A DNA stretch of 64,000 bases from Streptomyces sp. NBC_01549 (GCF_026339955.1 NZ_JAPEPW010000004.1:248001-312000); one strand, 5' to 3'. Positions 44,308 to 53,510 are shown, counted from the first letter of the stretch. Translations and numbers: made by a program. Notes: generated from the sequence alone by a model not told the origin.

Positions 44308-44995
44308 TTCCCCGTGCCCGGCTTGGTCGAGCACGGCATCTGTGCGAGTCGGTCGAGGAGGCCATCAGCGTGCGCAGCCACGTCATGGCTCAGCTGACGA
44401 TCGAGGTGCACCTCGAGACCTCCATGGAGTCCTGCGTCGAACAGCACGTGGTCCTGGCGAACGGTGTCGAGATGGCCGCCTCCATGATCGTGTGGACGGC
44501 CAGCGTCTGCCCCAACCCCACCTTGGCCCACTTCGGCCTGCCGCTCGGCTCGCGTGGAGACGTCGACATCCTGCCCACGCTCCAGGTCAGGGGCCTCGAC
44601 CACGTGTGGGCCGCGGGCGACAACGCCCAGGTCCCCGACCTGGCCGCCGAAGAGGGCGCGTGGTGCCCTCCCGACGCGCATCACGCCGTACGCCAGGCCA
44701 CGGTGCTCGCCGACAACGTGATCGCGGCTCTGCGCGGCCGTCCGCTGAAGGAGTATCAGCACAAGAACCTGGGCGCGGTGGTTGACCTCGGCCTCCACAA
44801 GGGTGCCGCCATCCTCTTCAACAGGATCAAACTCGAGGTCGCCCGGCGTGGTGGTTCCACCGCCTCTACCGCGGCAGCCGTGTGCCGACGCTGAACCGCA
44901 GGATACGCGTGTTCGTGGATTGGATCCTGACCTCGGTCCTGAAGCGGGAATCCGTCGGCCTCATCGAACGGGAGCACCCGCGAGGCCCGTGCACC
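44308..44995 (+). pseudogene. Type II NADH dehydrogenase-like relic
   Basis: The start reads FPVPGLVEHGICA and then, in another frame, SVEEAISVRSHVMAQL. Next is ANGVEMAASMIVWTASVCPN, LPTLQVRGLDHVWAAGDNAQ (second FAD motif), AHHAVRQATVLADNV and LKEYQHKNLGAVVDLGLHKG. A further frame change gives WWFHRLYRGSRVPTLNRRIR, RVFVDWIL. The order is that of the C-terminal half of Ndh-2. The N-terminal FAD site and NADH domain are missing and there are at least two frameshifts. Confidence 0.8.
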
Positions 44996-45049
44996 GAGGC
45001 GGCGACGCCTCCCACAGCCGTACCTGATCTCTCCGCCCGTTTTTGTCCC

Positions 45050-45085
45050 TTTCTCTTTCCGCTTCTCTTTCCGCTTCTCTTTCCG
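45050..45085. repeat. Three tandem 12-bp units in the MFS leader
   Basis: (T/C)TTCTCTTTCCG three times, a pyrimidine-rich tract 36-71 bases upstream of the MFS start codon. Confidence 0.8.
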
Positions 45086-45120
45086 CCGTACCCCCGTCCG
45101 CCGCCTGGAGGGCTGTCCCC

Positions 45121-46632
45121 ATGTCACAGAACACCGCCGCCGCTGCTCGTGGCGCTGAGACCGCACCGGAGAATGCGTCTGTCGACCCGTCGCACCAGCG
45201 CCGCTGGTGGATTCTGATGGTCATTTCCCTCGCCCAACTGATGGGAGTTCTCGACGGCACCATCGTGAACATCGCTCTGCCGTCCGCCCAGCGCGACCTG
45301 GGCTTCTCGGACGCCGACCGACAGTGGGTGGTCACCGCCTACGCGCTGGCCTTCGGCAGCCTGCTGCTGCTCGGCGGCCGGGTCGCAGACCTGGTCGGAC
45401 GGAAGGTGACCTTCCTGGTGGGTCTGACCGGCTTCGCGGCCGCTTCCATGCTGGGAGGCGCGGCGAACGGTTTCGGCATGCTCGTCATCGCGCGCGCGAT
45501 CCAGGGCGTGTTCGCGGCCCTGCTGGCCCCGTCCGCGCTGTCGCTCCTGATGACCACCTTCACCGATCCGCGCGAGCGGGCGAAAGCCTTCACCGTCGCA
45601 GGCTCGGTCGCCGGTGCGGGCGGAGCCATCGGCCTGATCCTCGGCGGGGTGCTGACCGAGTACCTGGACTGGCGCTGGACCATGTACGTCAACGTGGTCT
45701 TCGCAGTGGTGACGTTCGTCGGTGGCGCAGCCCTTCTGCACCGCACCCCGCGCGACAGGTCCTCGAAGCTCGACATTCCCGGCACCCTGCTGGTCTCCGC
45801 CGGCCTGTTCTGCCTGGTCTACGGTTTCTCGAACGCCGAGACCCACGGCTGGGGTTCGGCGATGACCTGGGGCATGCTGGCGGCCGGTGCCGTACTGGTG
45901 GCCCTCTTCGTCTGGCGGCAGAGCAGGACGGCGTACCCGTTGCTGCCTCTGCGGGTCCTGCTGGACCGTAACCGCGGTGCCTCGTTCGCCGCCCTCTTCG
46001 TCAGCGGCGCGGGCATGTTCGGCGTGTTCCTGTTCCTGACCTACTACCTGCAGCAGGGCCTCGGTTACAGCGCCCTGAAGACCGGCTTCGCTTTCCTGCC
46101 CATGATCGTGGCATCGTCGTCTGCCTCCGCCGTGGCCAACAACGTCGTGGTGCCCCGTATAGGCCCCAAGCCGGTGGTACCGCTGGGCATGGCCATTGCG
46201 GCCGCCGGCCTGGTCTGGATGACCACGCTGGACCTGAACAGCGGATACGTGACGGAGGTACTGCCGCAGCTGATGCTCGTCGGCGTCGGGCTGGGCACGG
46301 TCATCGCGCCCGCGATGAGCCTGGCCACCTCCGGCGTGGCCGCGGCCGATGCAGGGGCTGCGTCCGCCGCTGTCAACACCGTCCAGCAGGTAGGCGGGTC
46401 CATCGGCGTCTCCCTGCTCAGCACGATGGCCTCGGACGCCGTCACCGGCTACCTCTCCGGCCGCAACCCCAAGGACCCCGGCGTCCTGGCCCAGGCCGGC
46501 CTCGAGGGCTACTCCACCGCTTACTGGTGGTCGGCGGCCATCTTCGTCATCGGCCTGGGCGTGACCGCCCTGCTCTACCGCCGCGGCGTGCCGCAGCAGG
46601 ATGAGAACGCCGCGCCTGTCGTTCACATGTAG
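45121..46632 (+). CDS. MFS exporter, DHA2 (EmrB/QacA) type
   Basis: The 503-residue protein has about 14 hydrophobic segments, with LDGTIVNIALPSAQRDLGF after the first helix, WVVTAYALAFGSLLLLGGRV and GRKVTFLVG (motif A), and ARAIQGVFAALLAPSALSLL (motif C-like region). It is a proton-driven drug/metabolite exporter. ATG 45121 has GGAGGG nine bases upstream; the frame is open upstream only through the tandem-repeat leader. The TetR gene follows 217 bases later on the same strand and probably represses it. Confidence 0.93.
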   Translation: MSQNTAAAARGAETAPENASVDPSHQRRWWILMVISLAQLMGVLDGTIVNIALPSAQRDLGFSDADRQWVVTAYALAFGSLLLLGGRVADLVGRKVTFLVGLTGFAAASMLGGAANGFGMLVIARAIQGVFAALLAPSALSLLMTTFTDPRERAKAFTVAGSVAGAGGAIGLILGGVLTEYLDWRWTMYVNVVFAVVTFVGGAALLHRTPRDRSSKLDIPGTLLVSAGLFCLVYGFSNAETHGWGSAMTWGMLAAGAVLVALFVWRQSRTAYPLLPLRVLLDRNRGASFAALFVSGAGMFGVFLFLTYYLQQGLGYSALKTGFAFLPMIVASSSASAVANNVVVPRIGPKPVVPLGMAIAAAGLVWMTTLDLNSGYVTEVLPQLMLVGVGLGTVIAPAMSLATSGVAAADAGAASAAVNTVQQVGGSIGVSLLSTMASDAVTGYLSGRNPKDPGVLAQAGLEGYSTAYWWSAAIFVIGLGVTALLYRRGVPQQDENAAPVVHM

Positions 46633-46788
46633 TCAACGAACGGGTCTGTCTGAGAAGGGGCGCAGGTCGTGCAGTCACCTGCTGCGACAGCTGCCGTGCA
46701 CGAGGAATCAAAGGGGGCAGTGTCCGGGTACTTTTGACGGGGCGGCCTCGGGAGAGCGCAGATTCTCTGAGCTGCCGTTCCCTCCGTC

Positions 46789-46832
46789 TGAGACAGAATG
46801 CCTCATAGTAACCTGTAAGCCGTATTGTCTCA
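46789..46832. promoter_or_regulatory. TetR-gene operator dyad
   Basis: TGAGACA at 46789-46795 and TGTCTCA at 46826-46832, 44 bp overall, with the inner TGCCTCATAG close to TGACTCATAG of the 43465 and 50088 dyads. It lies 18 bases before the TetR start, as expected for autoregulation. Confidence 0.7.
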
Positions 46833-46849
46833 CAGAAGGGAATGGAGAG

Positions 46850-47437
46850 GTGGAAGACAGAACCGATCCGCGTCTGTTGCGCAGCCGCGACGCCATGGTC
46901 TCGGCGGCCACCGCCTTGCTCACGGAGGGCGGGCTGGAGGCCGTGACGCATCAGTCGGTTGCCGCCCGTGCTGCCGTCGGCAGAGCCACCGTCTATCGGC
47001 ACTGGCCCGGCCTTCTCGACCTCCGCTTGGCCGCGCTGGAAGCCGGCATGCCGCCTTTGCCTCCGATGCCTGAGGAGCTTCGGGCCGCTTCGGGCAACGA
47101 TCCGCGAGCGGAGCTCGTTCACCGCCTGGGCGTGCTTGCCGAGCGGTGGGACGACGAGCAGGCCGGTGCCGTCCTTGCTGCGATCCTTGGCGGCTCACGG
47201 CATGACGAAGGCATACGCCGCCTCCGGGAGTCGCTGCTGAACCAGATCGCCGATGCCCTGCGCCCCGCTGTCACCGCGGCCGTGGAGCGCGGCCAGCTCC
47301 GGTCCGACGTCACCCCCGAGACCTTTGCCATGGCTACCGCGGGCCCCCTGTTCTTCGAACGCTTTCTCGCCGGGAACCGCCTAGGACGCGACACCGTGGA
47401 CTCCGTCGTGGATGCCGCCATGCGGGGCTGGTCCTAG
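46850..47437 (+). CDS. TetR-family repressor
   Basis: The 195-residue protein has the usual N-terminal helix-turn-helix (RSRDAMVSAATALLTEGGLE, HQSVAARAAVGRATVYRHWP) and a TetR_C-type helical ligand domain. GTG 46850 is chosen as the first start after the operator, with AAGGGA eight bases upstream; the frame is open to 46601 but that would cross the operator. It probably controls the MFS gene and, because the same dyad stands before both copies of the 209-aa gene, the DyP cluster. Confidence 0.9.
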   Translation: MEDRTDPRLLRSRDAMVSAATALLTEGGLEAVTHQSVAARAAVGRATVYRHWPGLLDLRLAALEAGMPPLPPMPEELRAASGNDPRAELVHRLGVLAERWDDEQAGAVLAAILGGSRHDEGIRRLRESLLNQIADALRPAVTAAVERGQLRSDVTPETFAMATAGPLFFERFLAGNRLGRDTVDSVVDAAMRGWS

Positions 47438-47449
47438 CTTGACGCTGTC

Positions 47450-48830
47450 GGGGATCTTGCAGTCGTCGAGGTCGGCCGCTGACGGCCCGCCAGGACTTCG
47501 GCCGAGGGATCCCGTGCTGGTCCAGGAAGTCGGACAGCGGTCGGTGACCGGGGAGGGGTTGCGTTGCCGGTCGGCGGCGGACCGCTGAGGCGCTCGATGT
47601 TCACGGCGATGGGCGTGAAGACGTATTGCAGGTGGCCTTCGACTGCCCCTGTTACCGGTAGTTCGTTGAATCCGGCGGTGGTGTGGGTTGACGGCAGGTC
47701 GGGTTGGTCGTAGGCCGGTGGTAGGAGCACCAGGGTCTGGTGGCGGCGGATGGCGCGGTCGGAGCAGACTTGGAAGTCGGCCCAGCCGAGTTCGTCCTTG
47801 ACCTGTTTGTAGCTCTGCTCGGTCCACGGCCGCAGTCCGTAGAGGCGGTTTCCGCTCCCGCGGCGCCAGCAGCCCGGTCAGATACTCGCGAAACCCCCGC
47901 CGCTGGGCCAGGCTGAAGAAGTGGTCGTCGAACCGGACCGCGTAGTCCTCCAACGGACCCGGCGCACGCGGACACGTACGGCGAGCGGTCATCTTCATGC
48001 TCCAGCAAGGCAGTTGACCCTTCTCCGTCTGCTGGGACCAATGGTTCGCCCCACCCGGACCCCTGGATGCCACCGCGCCGGACCCCTGCCCCGACGAGGG
48101 GCCAGAGAGGGGGACCAGACCCGTCCCACCAGCCCCAACAACCTTGCTGGCCCAGGGCCTTACGAGCCATCCGTTCCTGGCTCACCCCCGCCATCACCCT
48201 GAACCGATGGTGGCGAGCCTGGACGGACAAGGACCCACCCCCCGACCTTCAGGCCCTGATCGACGCGGTTACCACCGGACACGGCATTGACCTCTACTGC
48301 CGGATTTAACGAACTACCGGTAGCGGCAGCGGCGCATGCCCTGCTCGTCAGCGAGCTCGTTGACGGTGCCCTCCGCCCCGGAGCGAATCGCGTACCGGGC
48401 CTGCCCGTCGGGCGTCTGCTGTTCGGCGCGGAAGCGGACTTGCAGGTCGCGGAGTTCTCGTGGGGGAAAGCCCGCGTTCCGGGCGCCGTCGCGTGAGGTG
48501 GTGCACTGGGCACGGACCGAACACGGCTGACACTGGCCCTTGGTGACCGCGCCACGATCAGTCGGGCCGCGGTGGGCGAGGAGGTCGGATAGGGGCCCTG
48601 TCGGCCTCTGTTGACCTGGCCTTGGGGACAGGTCACCTGTCGCCGGTTGAAGTCGATGTGGAAGCCGTCCTGGCCGAAGCCTTCGTTCCTGCGGTGCTGG
48701 CGGTCGGGGTTGCCCGAAAGCGGTCGGTGACCGTGCCCTGGTGTTTCTGACCGGCCTGTTCCAGGTACACCAGGGAGGTGTAGCCGCCGTCGACTAGGAC
48801 TTGTTCGGCCGACTACCGCTCTTTGTCGCA
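47450..48830 (-). pseudogene. IS1182-family transposase relic, interrupted
   Basis: From the right (48830) the minus strand reads [20 protein letters not shown], then [40 protein letters not shown] and [18 protein letters not shown]. After the insertion at 47653-48322 it resumes VEGHLQYVFTPIAVNIERLS and DFLDQHGIPRPKSW. These are successive blocks of IS1182 transposases. Frameshifts are several and the N-terminus is missing. Confidence 0.75.
47653..48322. mobile_element. Rearranged IS701-like relic inside the IS1182 relic
   Basis: The boundaries are 24-bp inverted repeats with one mismatch (TACCGGTAGTTCGTTGAATC... at 47653-47676 and 48299-48322). Inside, the left part encodes on the minus strand CPRAPGPLEDYAVRFDDHFF, then LYGLRPWTEQSYKQVKDELG and DRAIRRHQTL. 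The right part encodes on the plus strand FSVCWDQWFAPP and [20 protein letters not shown] to a stop just inside the right repeat. The left half thus appears inverted relative to the right half, and about half of the transposase is missing. Confidence 0.7.
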
Positions 48831-48890
48831 GCCCCGGGGCGCGCCCGCCACGTCGTCATCTGGCTTCGCAGCCCGTAGCCGCTCGGTTCG

Positions 48891-49686
48891 TCAGTGGAAG
48901 ACCAGAGGGCCGATCTCACGCTGTGCGAGGTCGATCAGGAGGCTCAGCCCCTGGCTTTGCACGAGAGCCTCAGGATCTCCCTGGGCGTCAGGGTTGTAAT
49001 CGGGATGGCTGACGGTCTCTTCAAGAGCTTCCGCGATCGCCTCCTCATTGTCAGCGGCCAGAGCACAGGCCAACGCCAAGGTGGCCGCCCGAGGGGTTTC
49101 CGGCCACACAGTGGCCAGGCTTGCGATCCGCGTGATGACATCAGTCCCGGCGCAGGCGGCCGCAAGCACGGCAAGCGCGAACTGCATCACTTGCGGCCCC
49201 TCGTCCCATTGCGCAAACAGGCGGGGAGCCTCCCCCTCGAACGGCTTGCCGGACGGCTCGCTCGCTGTCGGTCTGTTGCCGCAGCACAGCCTCGGTACTG
49301 ACGAACCCCTGCGGATCCAGTGCCTCTTCACGCAGCGCGGCCGTCGCCGCTTCGGCCAGCGTCACCGTCAGTGCGGCACGGACAGCGGCAGCGGCTCGAC
49401 TGTCGATGACCACGTCCGCGAGAAGCACCGCCGCACCTGCAATGGCAGTGTCCAGTGCGTGGGCGTGAAGCAACTGGTCGAAGAGCACGCCGAGCAATTC
49501 CGAGTCGTCGGCGAAAGCGTCCATCTCCTCATCCACCCACTGCATCATTGAGCCTGGCACAGGCAGATTTGCGGCAAGCCGCCGCGAAACGGCAACACGC
49601 AACCGGTCCACAAGCGGTGCTGCTTCGCCAGGCTCACCACCAGCCAAAACCGGCAGCAAGCTGGAGGGTGGGGTGACGTCATCCAT
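48891..49686 (-). pseudogene. Hypothetical gene with one frameshift
   Basis: ATG 49686 opens MDDVTPPSSLLPVLAGG and a helical region to AVLRQQTDSE. The remainder continues in another frame as PSGKPFEGEAPRLFAQWDEG and VMQFALAVLAAACAGTDVIT to ALVQSQGLSLLIDLAQREIG. The break lies on a GCGA duplication (plus strand TCGCTCGC at 49258-49265); removing four bases restores one protein of about 263 residues. No family recognised. Its start overlaps the stop of the next gene upstream. Confidence 0.65.
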
Positions 49687-49933
49687 ATTCGCGGAGCTTA
49701 CGTCTAGCGCGTTCGTTCCCTTGACCGGCTGCCTCCACCATGATCGAACGGACAGGCTCTAGCCAGCGTGCGACGGCGGCGACGGCTGCTACGCCGGCCG
49801 CGTCCGCTCGGGCCCATTCCGCCCGTTCAAACAGACCCTGAACTGCACCTCGCCGAAGATCCGCCCCCCGAGGCAGGCGACCGATGAACCTTCCTGATCC
49901 TCGCCGCCTAGACCCAGCTCCGTCTCGCCCCAT
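49679..49933 (-). CDS. Hypothetical protein, possibly truncated
   Basis: The last 55 residues (GLFERAEWARADAAGVAAVA through QGNERARRKLREYG) look like genuine helical protein with strong codon bias; the first 25 are Arg/Gly-rich and may be junction sequence. The start at ATG 49933 is a guess. The stop overlaps the ATG of the frameshifted gene, so the two were one operon. The upstream side lies 140 bases from the edge of duplication copy B. Confidence 0.4.
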   Translation of the reverse strand: MGRDGAGSRRRGSGRFIGRLPRGADLRRGAVQGLFERAEWARADAAGVAAVAAVARWLEPVRSIMVEAAGQGNERARRKLREYG

Positions 49934-50087
49934 GAAGAGCTGCGAGTTCCTGTCACCTCTGGGTTTCCGGCTTCGGCAGCAGTCGGCCGAACCTGTCGGC
50001 CCAACCGATCGGCCCGCAGTCCCGGCGGGTGCCACCGGTCCGACCACTGCGCACCTGTGGACTGAATCGGTGTGACGCAGGTCTCTC

Positions 50088-50132
50088 TGAGACAAGTTGA
50101 CTCATAGACTCTCTGTGAGTCAATCTGTCTCA
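50088..50132. promoter_or_regulatory. 45-bp dyad operator, copy B
   Basis: As at 43465-43509, but the right inner arm reads TGAGTCAATCTGTCTCA, adding a second mismatch to the dyad. Confidence 0.75.
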
Positions 50133-50224
50133 CATCGGGGTTGCGAAAAGACAGATCCCGCAACTATCCGCAGATACCGCTCATCCCATCGCATTTGCGC
50201 ACAAGGTCTCTCATGGAGGAAATC

Positions 50225-50854
50225 ATGACCGCTTCGATCACGAAGAAGGCGGGCAAGGGCCGCACCGAAGGTGTCGTCTCCGAGCTGGCCACCTACTTCC
50301 ACGTCAAGCCGGGACATGAGCAGGAAGTGGCGGCGGCCTGCCAGCGGATGTGCGAGGCCCTGCGGCAGGGCGACATCGCCGCCACCATCAAGACCGGTCT
50401 GCGTGACTCCCGCCACGTGGTCTTCGACAACGGCACGCGCCTGCTGTGGGCCACCACCTTCGAGACCGAGTGGGACCCCTACATCGACGACGCGTTCCTG
50501 ACCGTCGGCTTCGAACACTTCGTGGACTGGATGCAGCACACCACCGAGTGGGACACCAAGATCGCCCCGTGGATCGAGAAGTCCGGCGGCCTCGAGGCGC
50601 TCACCGGCGATAAGACCCGCGAGGGCTTCGAGGAGCACATCCTCGCGAACATGGCCGGCATGAAGCAGATCCTGCAGGACGGGCAGCAGCAGGCCGCCGC
50701 CTACTTCAACCCGGTCGGCTCCCTCACGATGCCGGAGATCGCCAAGGCCCACCAGATCAACGCCGCCTTCCAGGAGGTCCTGGACAACCCCGCCGCCGAG
50801 GAAGCCCTCCAGCACCCGGCCCTCAAGCCGCTGCTCGCCCAGGCCGCCAGCTGA
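50225..50854 (+). CDS. Unknown 209-aa protein, copy B
   Basis: Same protein as at 43602-44231; the differences in the coding DNA are silent. The ribosome binding site GGAGG and the upstream dyad are also kept. A terminator hairpin follows at 50866, then the DyP peroxidase starts 118 bases after the stop. The gene context DyP, DUF4331 and TPR suggests that this unknown protein belongs to a peroxidase or extracytoplasmic oxidation system. Two intact copies under the same operator imply a dosage effect or recent duplication. Confidence 0.9.
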   Translation: MTASITKKAGKGRTEGVVSELATYFHVKPGHEQEVAAACQRMCEALRQGDIAATIKTGLRDSRHVVFDNGTRLLWATTFETEWDPYIDDAFLTVGFEHFVDWMQHTTEWDTKIAPWIEKSGGLEALTGDKTREGFEEHILANMAGMKQILQDGQQQAAAYFNPVGSLTMPEIAKAHQINAAFQEVLDNPAAEEALQHPALKPLLAQAAS

Positions 50855-50865
50855 CCCACCACACC

Positions 50866-50897
50866 CCCGGAGGGGGCCCACCCCCACCCCCTCCGGG
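50866..50897. terminator. Terminator hairpin of copy B
   Basis: CCCGGAGGGGG, ten-base loop, exact complement; it separates the 209-aa gene from the DyP gene and may set their ratio. Confidence 0.8.
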
Positions 50898-50972
50898 AAG
50901 GGGCGTCACCCCCGCCCCCTGCCACGAACCGCGTGACGACTCCGTCCGCCCAAGACAGTTCTGGAAGGCATC

Positions 50973-52301
50973 ATGAGCATCGAGACGGGCAACGCCCTGG
51001 AGCTCGACGACATCCAGGCCGCCGCTCTGGAGCCACGGCCGACGCCCTACGCGGGCGCCTACCTCGCCCTGCGCATCGACGACCGGCGGCAGGGCCGCGA
51101 GCTGCTGCGGCGGCTCACCCCCGCCCTCGACTCCGTCGCCGCGTTCGACCCCGAGCGCCAGGTCTCGCTCGCGGTGGCACTCAGCTTCCAGGGCCTGAAG
51201 GCCTTGGGGGTGCCCGCGGAGTCGCTGGCCACCTTCCCGGAGGAGTTCCGCGAGGGCATGGCCACGAGGGCGGAGTACATCGGGGACGTCGGGGAAAACG
51301 CGCCGGAGAACTGGGAGAGCCCGCTCGGTTCGAAGGACGTGCACCTCATACTGGCCGGCCTCGCCCCGGACACCGTTCGCCTAGAGACGGTCCTCCTCCT
51401 GGTCCGCGACGCCTTGCGCGATCTGCCCGGCGTCGTTGCCATCTGGCAGCAGGACGTGCACGTCGGACCGGACGAGAAGGAACCGTTCGGTTTCCGGGAC
51501 GGCATCGGTCAGCCAGCGATCGAGGGCACGGGCATCCCCGGCACCAATCCGTACGAAGAGCCGCTCAGAGCAGGCGAGTTCATCACCGGATACAAGAACG
51601 AGACCCACGGCATCACACCCGTTCCGCAGCCCGAGGTACTCGGGCGCAACGGAACGTACGTGGCCTTCCGTAAGCTGCACACGCGAGTGGCCGAATTCCG
51701 TAAGTACCTCCACGAGCGCGCCACCGACACCGCCGACGAGGAGCTGCTGGCGGCCAAGCTCGTCGGCCGCTGGCCCAGTGGCGCCCCACTGGCACTGACG
51801 CCGGACAAGGACGATCCGGAACTCGGTGCCGATCCCAAACGCAACAACGAGTTCATGTACGGCGACGACCCGGAGGGCCTCAAGTGCCCCGTGGGCGCCC
51901 ATGCCCGGCGCATGAACCCGCGGGATGCGGTCGTCACCGGCGAGGTGCGCCTGCACCGCATGATCCGGCGCGGTACGACCTATGGTCCGCCGCTTCCCAA
52001 GGGAGTGCTGGAGGACGACGGCGCCGACCGCGGCATAATGTTCGCCTTTGTCGGAGCGAACCTGGACCGGCAGTTCGAGTTCGTCCAGCGGCAGTGGGTC
52101 AACGACGGCAAGTTCATCGGGGCGCCCGCGGAAAAGGACCCGCTGATCGGCACGAACGACGACGGCGGGTTCACCGTCCCGCGCAAACCGATCCGCCGCC
52201 GCTTCAAGGGGCTTCCGCCGTTCGTCGTCAACCGGGGTGGCGAGTACTGCTTCATGCCCGGACTGTCGGCGCTGCGCTGGATCGCCGACCTCGACACCTG
52301 A
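50973..52301 (+). CDS. Dyp-type peroxidase-like haem protein
   Basis: The 442-residue protein has the DyP signature FGFRDGIGQP (about residues 171-180, distal Asp and Gly pattern GxxDG) and the haem-ligand region CPVGAHARRMNPR (proximal His about 309). The C-terminal GGEYCFMPGLSALRW is typical. There is no Tat or Sec signal at the N-terminus (MSIETGNALELDDIQ), so it should be cytoplasmic or carried by something else. The start ATG 50973 follows GGAAGGC. It leads an apparent operon with DUF4331 and TPR genes. Confidence 0.88.
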   Translation: MSIETGNALELDDIQAAALEPRPTPYAGAYLALRIDDRRQGRELLRRLTPALDSVAAFDPERQVSLAVALSFQGLKALGVPAESLATFPEEFREGMATRAEYIGDVGENAPENWESPLGSKDVHLILAGLAPDTVRLETVLLLVRDALRDLPGVVAIWQQDVHVGPDEKEPFGFRDGIGQPAIEGTGIPGTNPYEEPLRAGEFITGYKNETHGITPVPQPEVLGRNGTYVAFRKLHTRVAEFRKYLHERATDTADEELLAAKLVGRWPSGAPLALTPDKDDPELGADPKRNNEFMYGDDPEGLKCPVGAHARRMNPRDAVVTGEVRLHRMIRRGTTYGPPLPKGVLEDDGADRGIMFAFVGANLDRQFEFVQRQWVNDGKFIGAPAEKDPLIGTNDDGGFTVPRKPIRRRFKGLPPFVVNRGGEYCFMPGLSALRWIADLDT

Positions 52302-52337
52302 CATCTCTCACAAGCAACACGACAAGGAGCGTTTCTC

Positions 52338-53510
52338 ATGGCTGACCACTTCTCCGGACCGCGTGCCATCGCGGACCCCGCGTCCGACATCTGCGACGTG
52401 TACGCCTTCCCGAGCCCGGAGCGGCCGGGAAACCTGGTGCTCGTCCTCAACGTGCTCCCGGCCTCGGCCCCTACGGCCCTGTTCTCCGACGCGATCACCC
52501 ACCGTTTCCGCGTCCGGCCGATCACCTCCGTGAGTGAGGGCGCCGCTGCGGCGTTCAATGTCGAAGAGGACGAGTACGTCTTCGACTTCACCTTCGACGC
52601 CCCCCAGAAGGTCGGCGGCACGGACACCCTGGTGCAGGCGGGCACGTGCCAGGCCCCCGGCGGCCGGAAGGTCTCCTTCCAGGTCGGCAACGAGGTGCCC
52701 ACCGAGGCAGAGGGACTGAAGATCTTCGCCGGGTCGCGGCTCGACCCGTTCTTCATCGACTTCGTGGGCGTGATCGCCACCGAGGCGACGGGGAAGCTGG
52801 CCTTCAGGTCTGATGCCAGCAACGTTCTGGAGGGCCTGAACGCGCTGAGCATCGTGCTCGAAATCGACGCCGCGGTGCTCGGCCCGGCCGCCGGCTCGCT
52901 GGTCGCGATCGTCGGCGAGACCCTGACTTCCGGTGGTGGACGCCCGGTCCGGCTGGAGCGCATGGGCCGGCCGGAGATCAAGAACGTGATCATGTCGCCC
53001 AAGAAGTTCGACACCGTCAACAGCGATCTGGAGATCCGCGACCTCATCAACGAGGAGGACGCCTTCAGCCTGCGGCCCGACTATGCGAGCACCTACCGCG
53101 CACGGCTCAACGCCAACCTGGCCTTCTACGACGGCCTGGACGGCAAGACCGCCTGGCCGCTGGACGAGCAGGGTGCTCACCCGCTGACCGAATTGCTGCT
53201 GGCGGACTTCCTCGTCGTCGACCTGTCCAAGCCCTTCTCCGAGGACGGCTGTTTCGAGATCGAGACCGCCCTGCTCGCCGGCCGCCCGCACACGACCTGC
53301 GGTGGCCGGTCGCTCAACGACGACATCGTGGACACCCTCTACACCCTGCTGGTGGGCGGCATCGACGGCGAGCGCATCAGTGACGGCGTCGACCAGCCCA
53401 CTCAGCTGGCCACCGACGCATTCCCCTACCTGAACGCTCCCAACCCGACCCCGCCGGACCTGGGTGCCCGCCTGGCCGCGCAGATGCCTCCCCGCGAGGA
53501 AGCGGCATGA
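52338..53510 (+). CDS. DUF4331-family protein
   Basis: The 390-residue protein begins MADHFSGPRAIADPASDICD and VYAFPSPERPGNLVLVLNVL, the standard start of DUF4331 (D.FSGPRA.ADP..DI.DVYAF). It continues with IKNVIMSPKKFDTVNSDLEI and a Pro-rich end. It has no signal peptide, although many relatives are secreted. The role of DUF4331 is unknown. The ATG 52338 has AAGGAGCG upstream, and the TPR gene overlaps its stop (ATGA at 53507-53510), so the three genes from DyP on are co-expressed. Confidence 0.88.
   Translation: MADHFSGPRAIADPASDICDVYAFPSPERPGNLVLVLNVLPASAPTALFSDAITHRFRVRPITSVSEGAAAAFNVEEDEYVFDFTFDAPQKVGGTDTLVQAGTCQAPGGRKVSFQVGNEVPTEAEGLKIFAGSRLDPFFIDFVGVIATEATGKLAFRSDASNVLEGLNALSIVLEIDAAVLGPAAGSLVAIVGETLTSGGGRPVRLERMGRPEIKNVIMSPKKFDTVNSDLEIRDLINEEDAFSLRPDYASTYRARLNANLAFYDGLDGKTAWPLDEQGAHPLTELLLADFLVVDLSKPFSEDGCFEIETALLAGRPHTTCGGRSLNDDIVDTLYTLLVGGIDGERISDGVDQPTQLATDAFPYLNAPNPTPPDLGARLAAQMPPREEAA

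Larger units (their letters stand above)
50072..50898. repeat. 827-bp direct duplication, copy B
   Basis: Second copy of 43449-44275, offset 6623 bases, about 99.5 percent identical. Here the block leads directly into the DyP gene, so this is probably the original site. Confidence 0.95.

Noticed and set aside
45124-46626. 500-codon minus-strand ORF opposite the MFS gene
   Set aside because: Antisense shadow, rich in Gly/Gln/Arg, without motifs.
43449-50898. Composite transposon bounded by the 827-bp repeats
   Set aside because: The repeats contain a non-transposase gene and show no terminal inverted repeats or target duplication.
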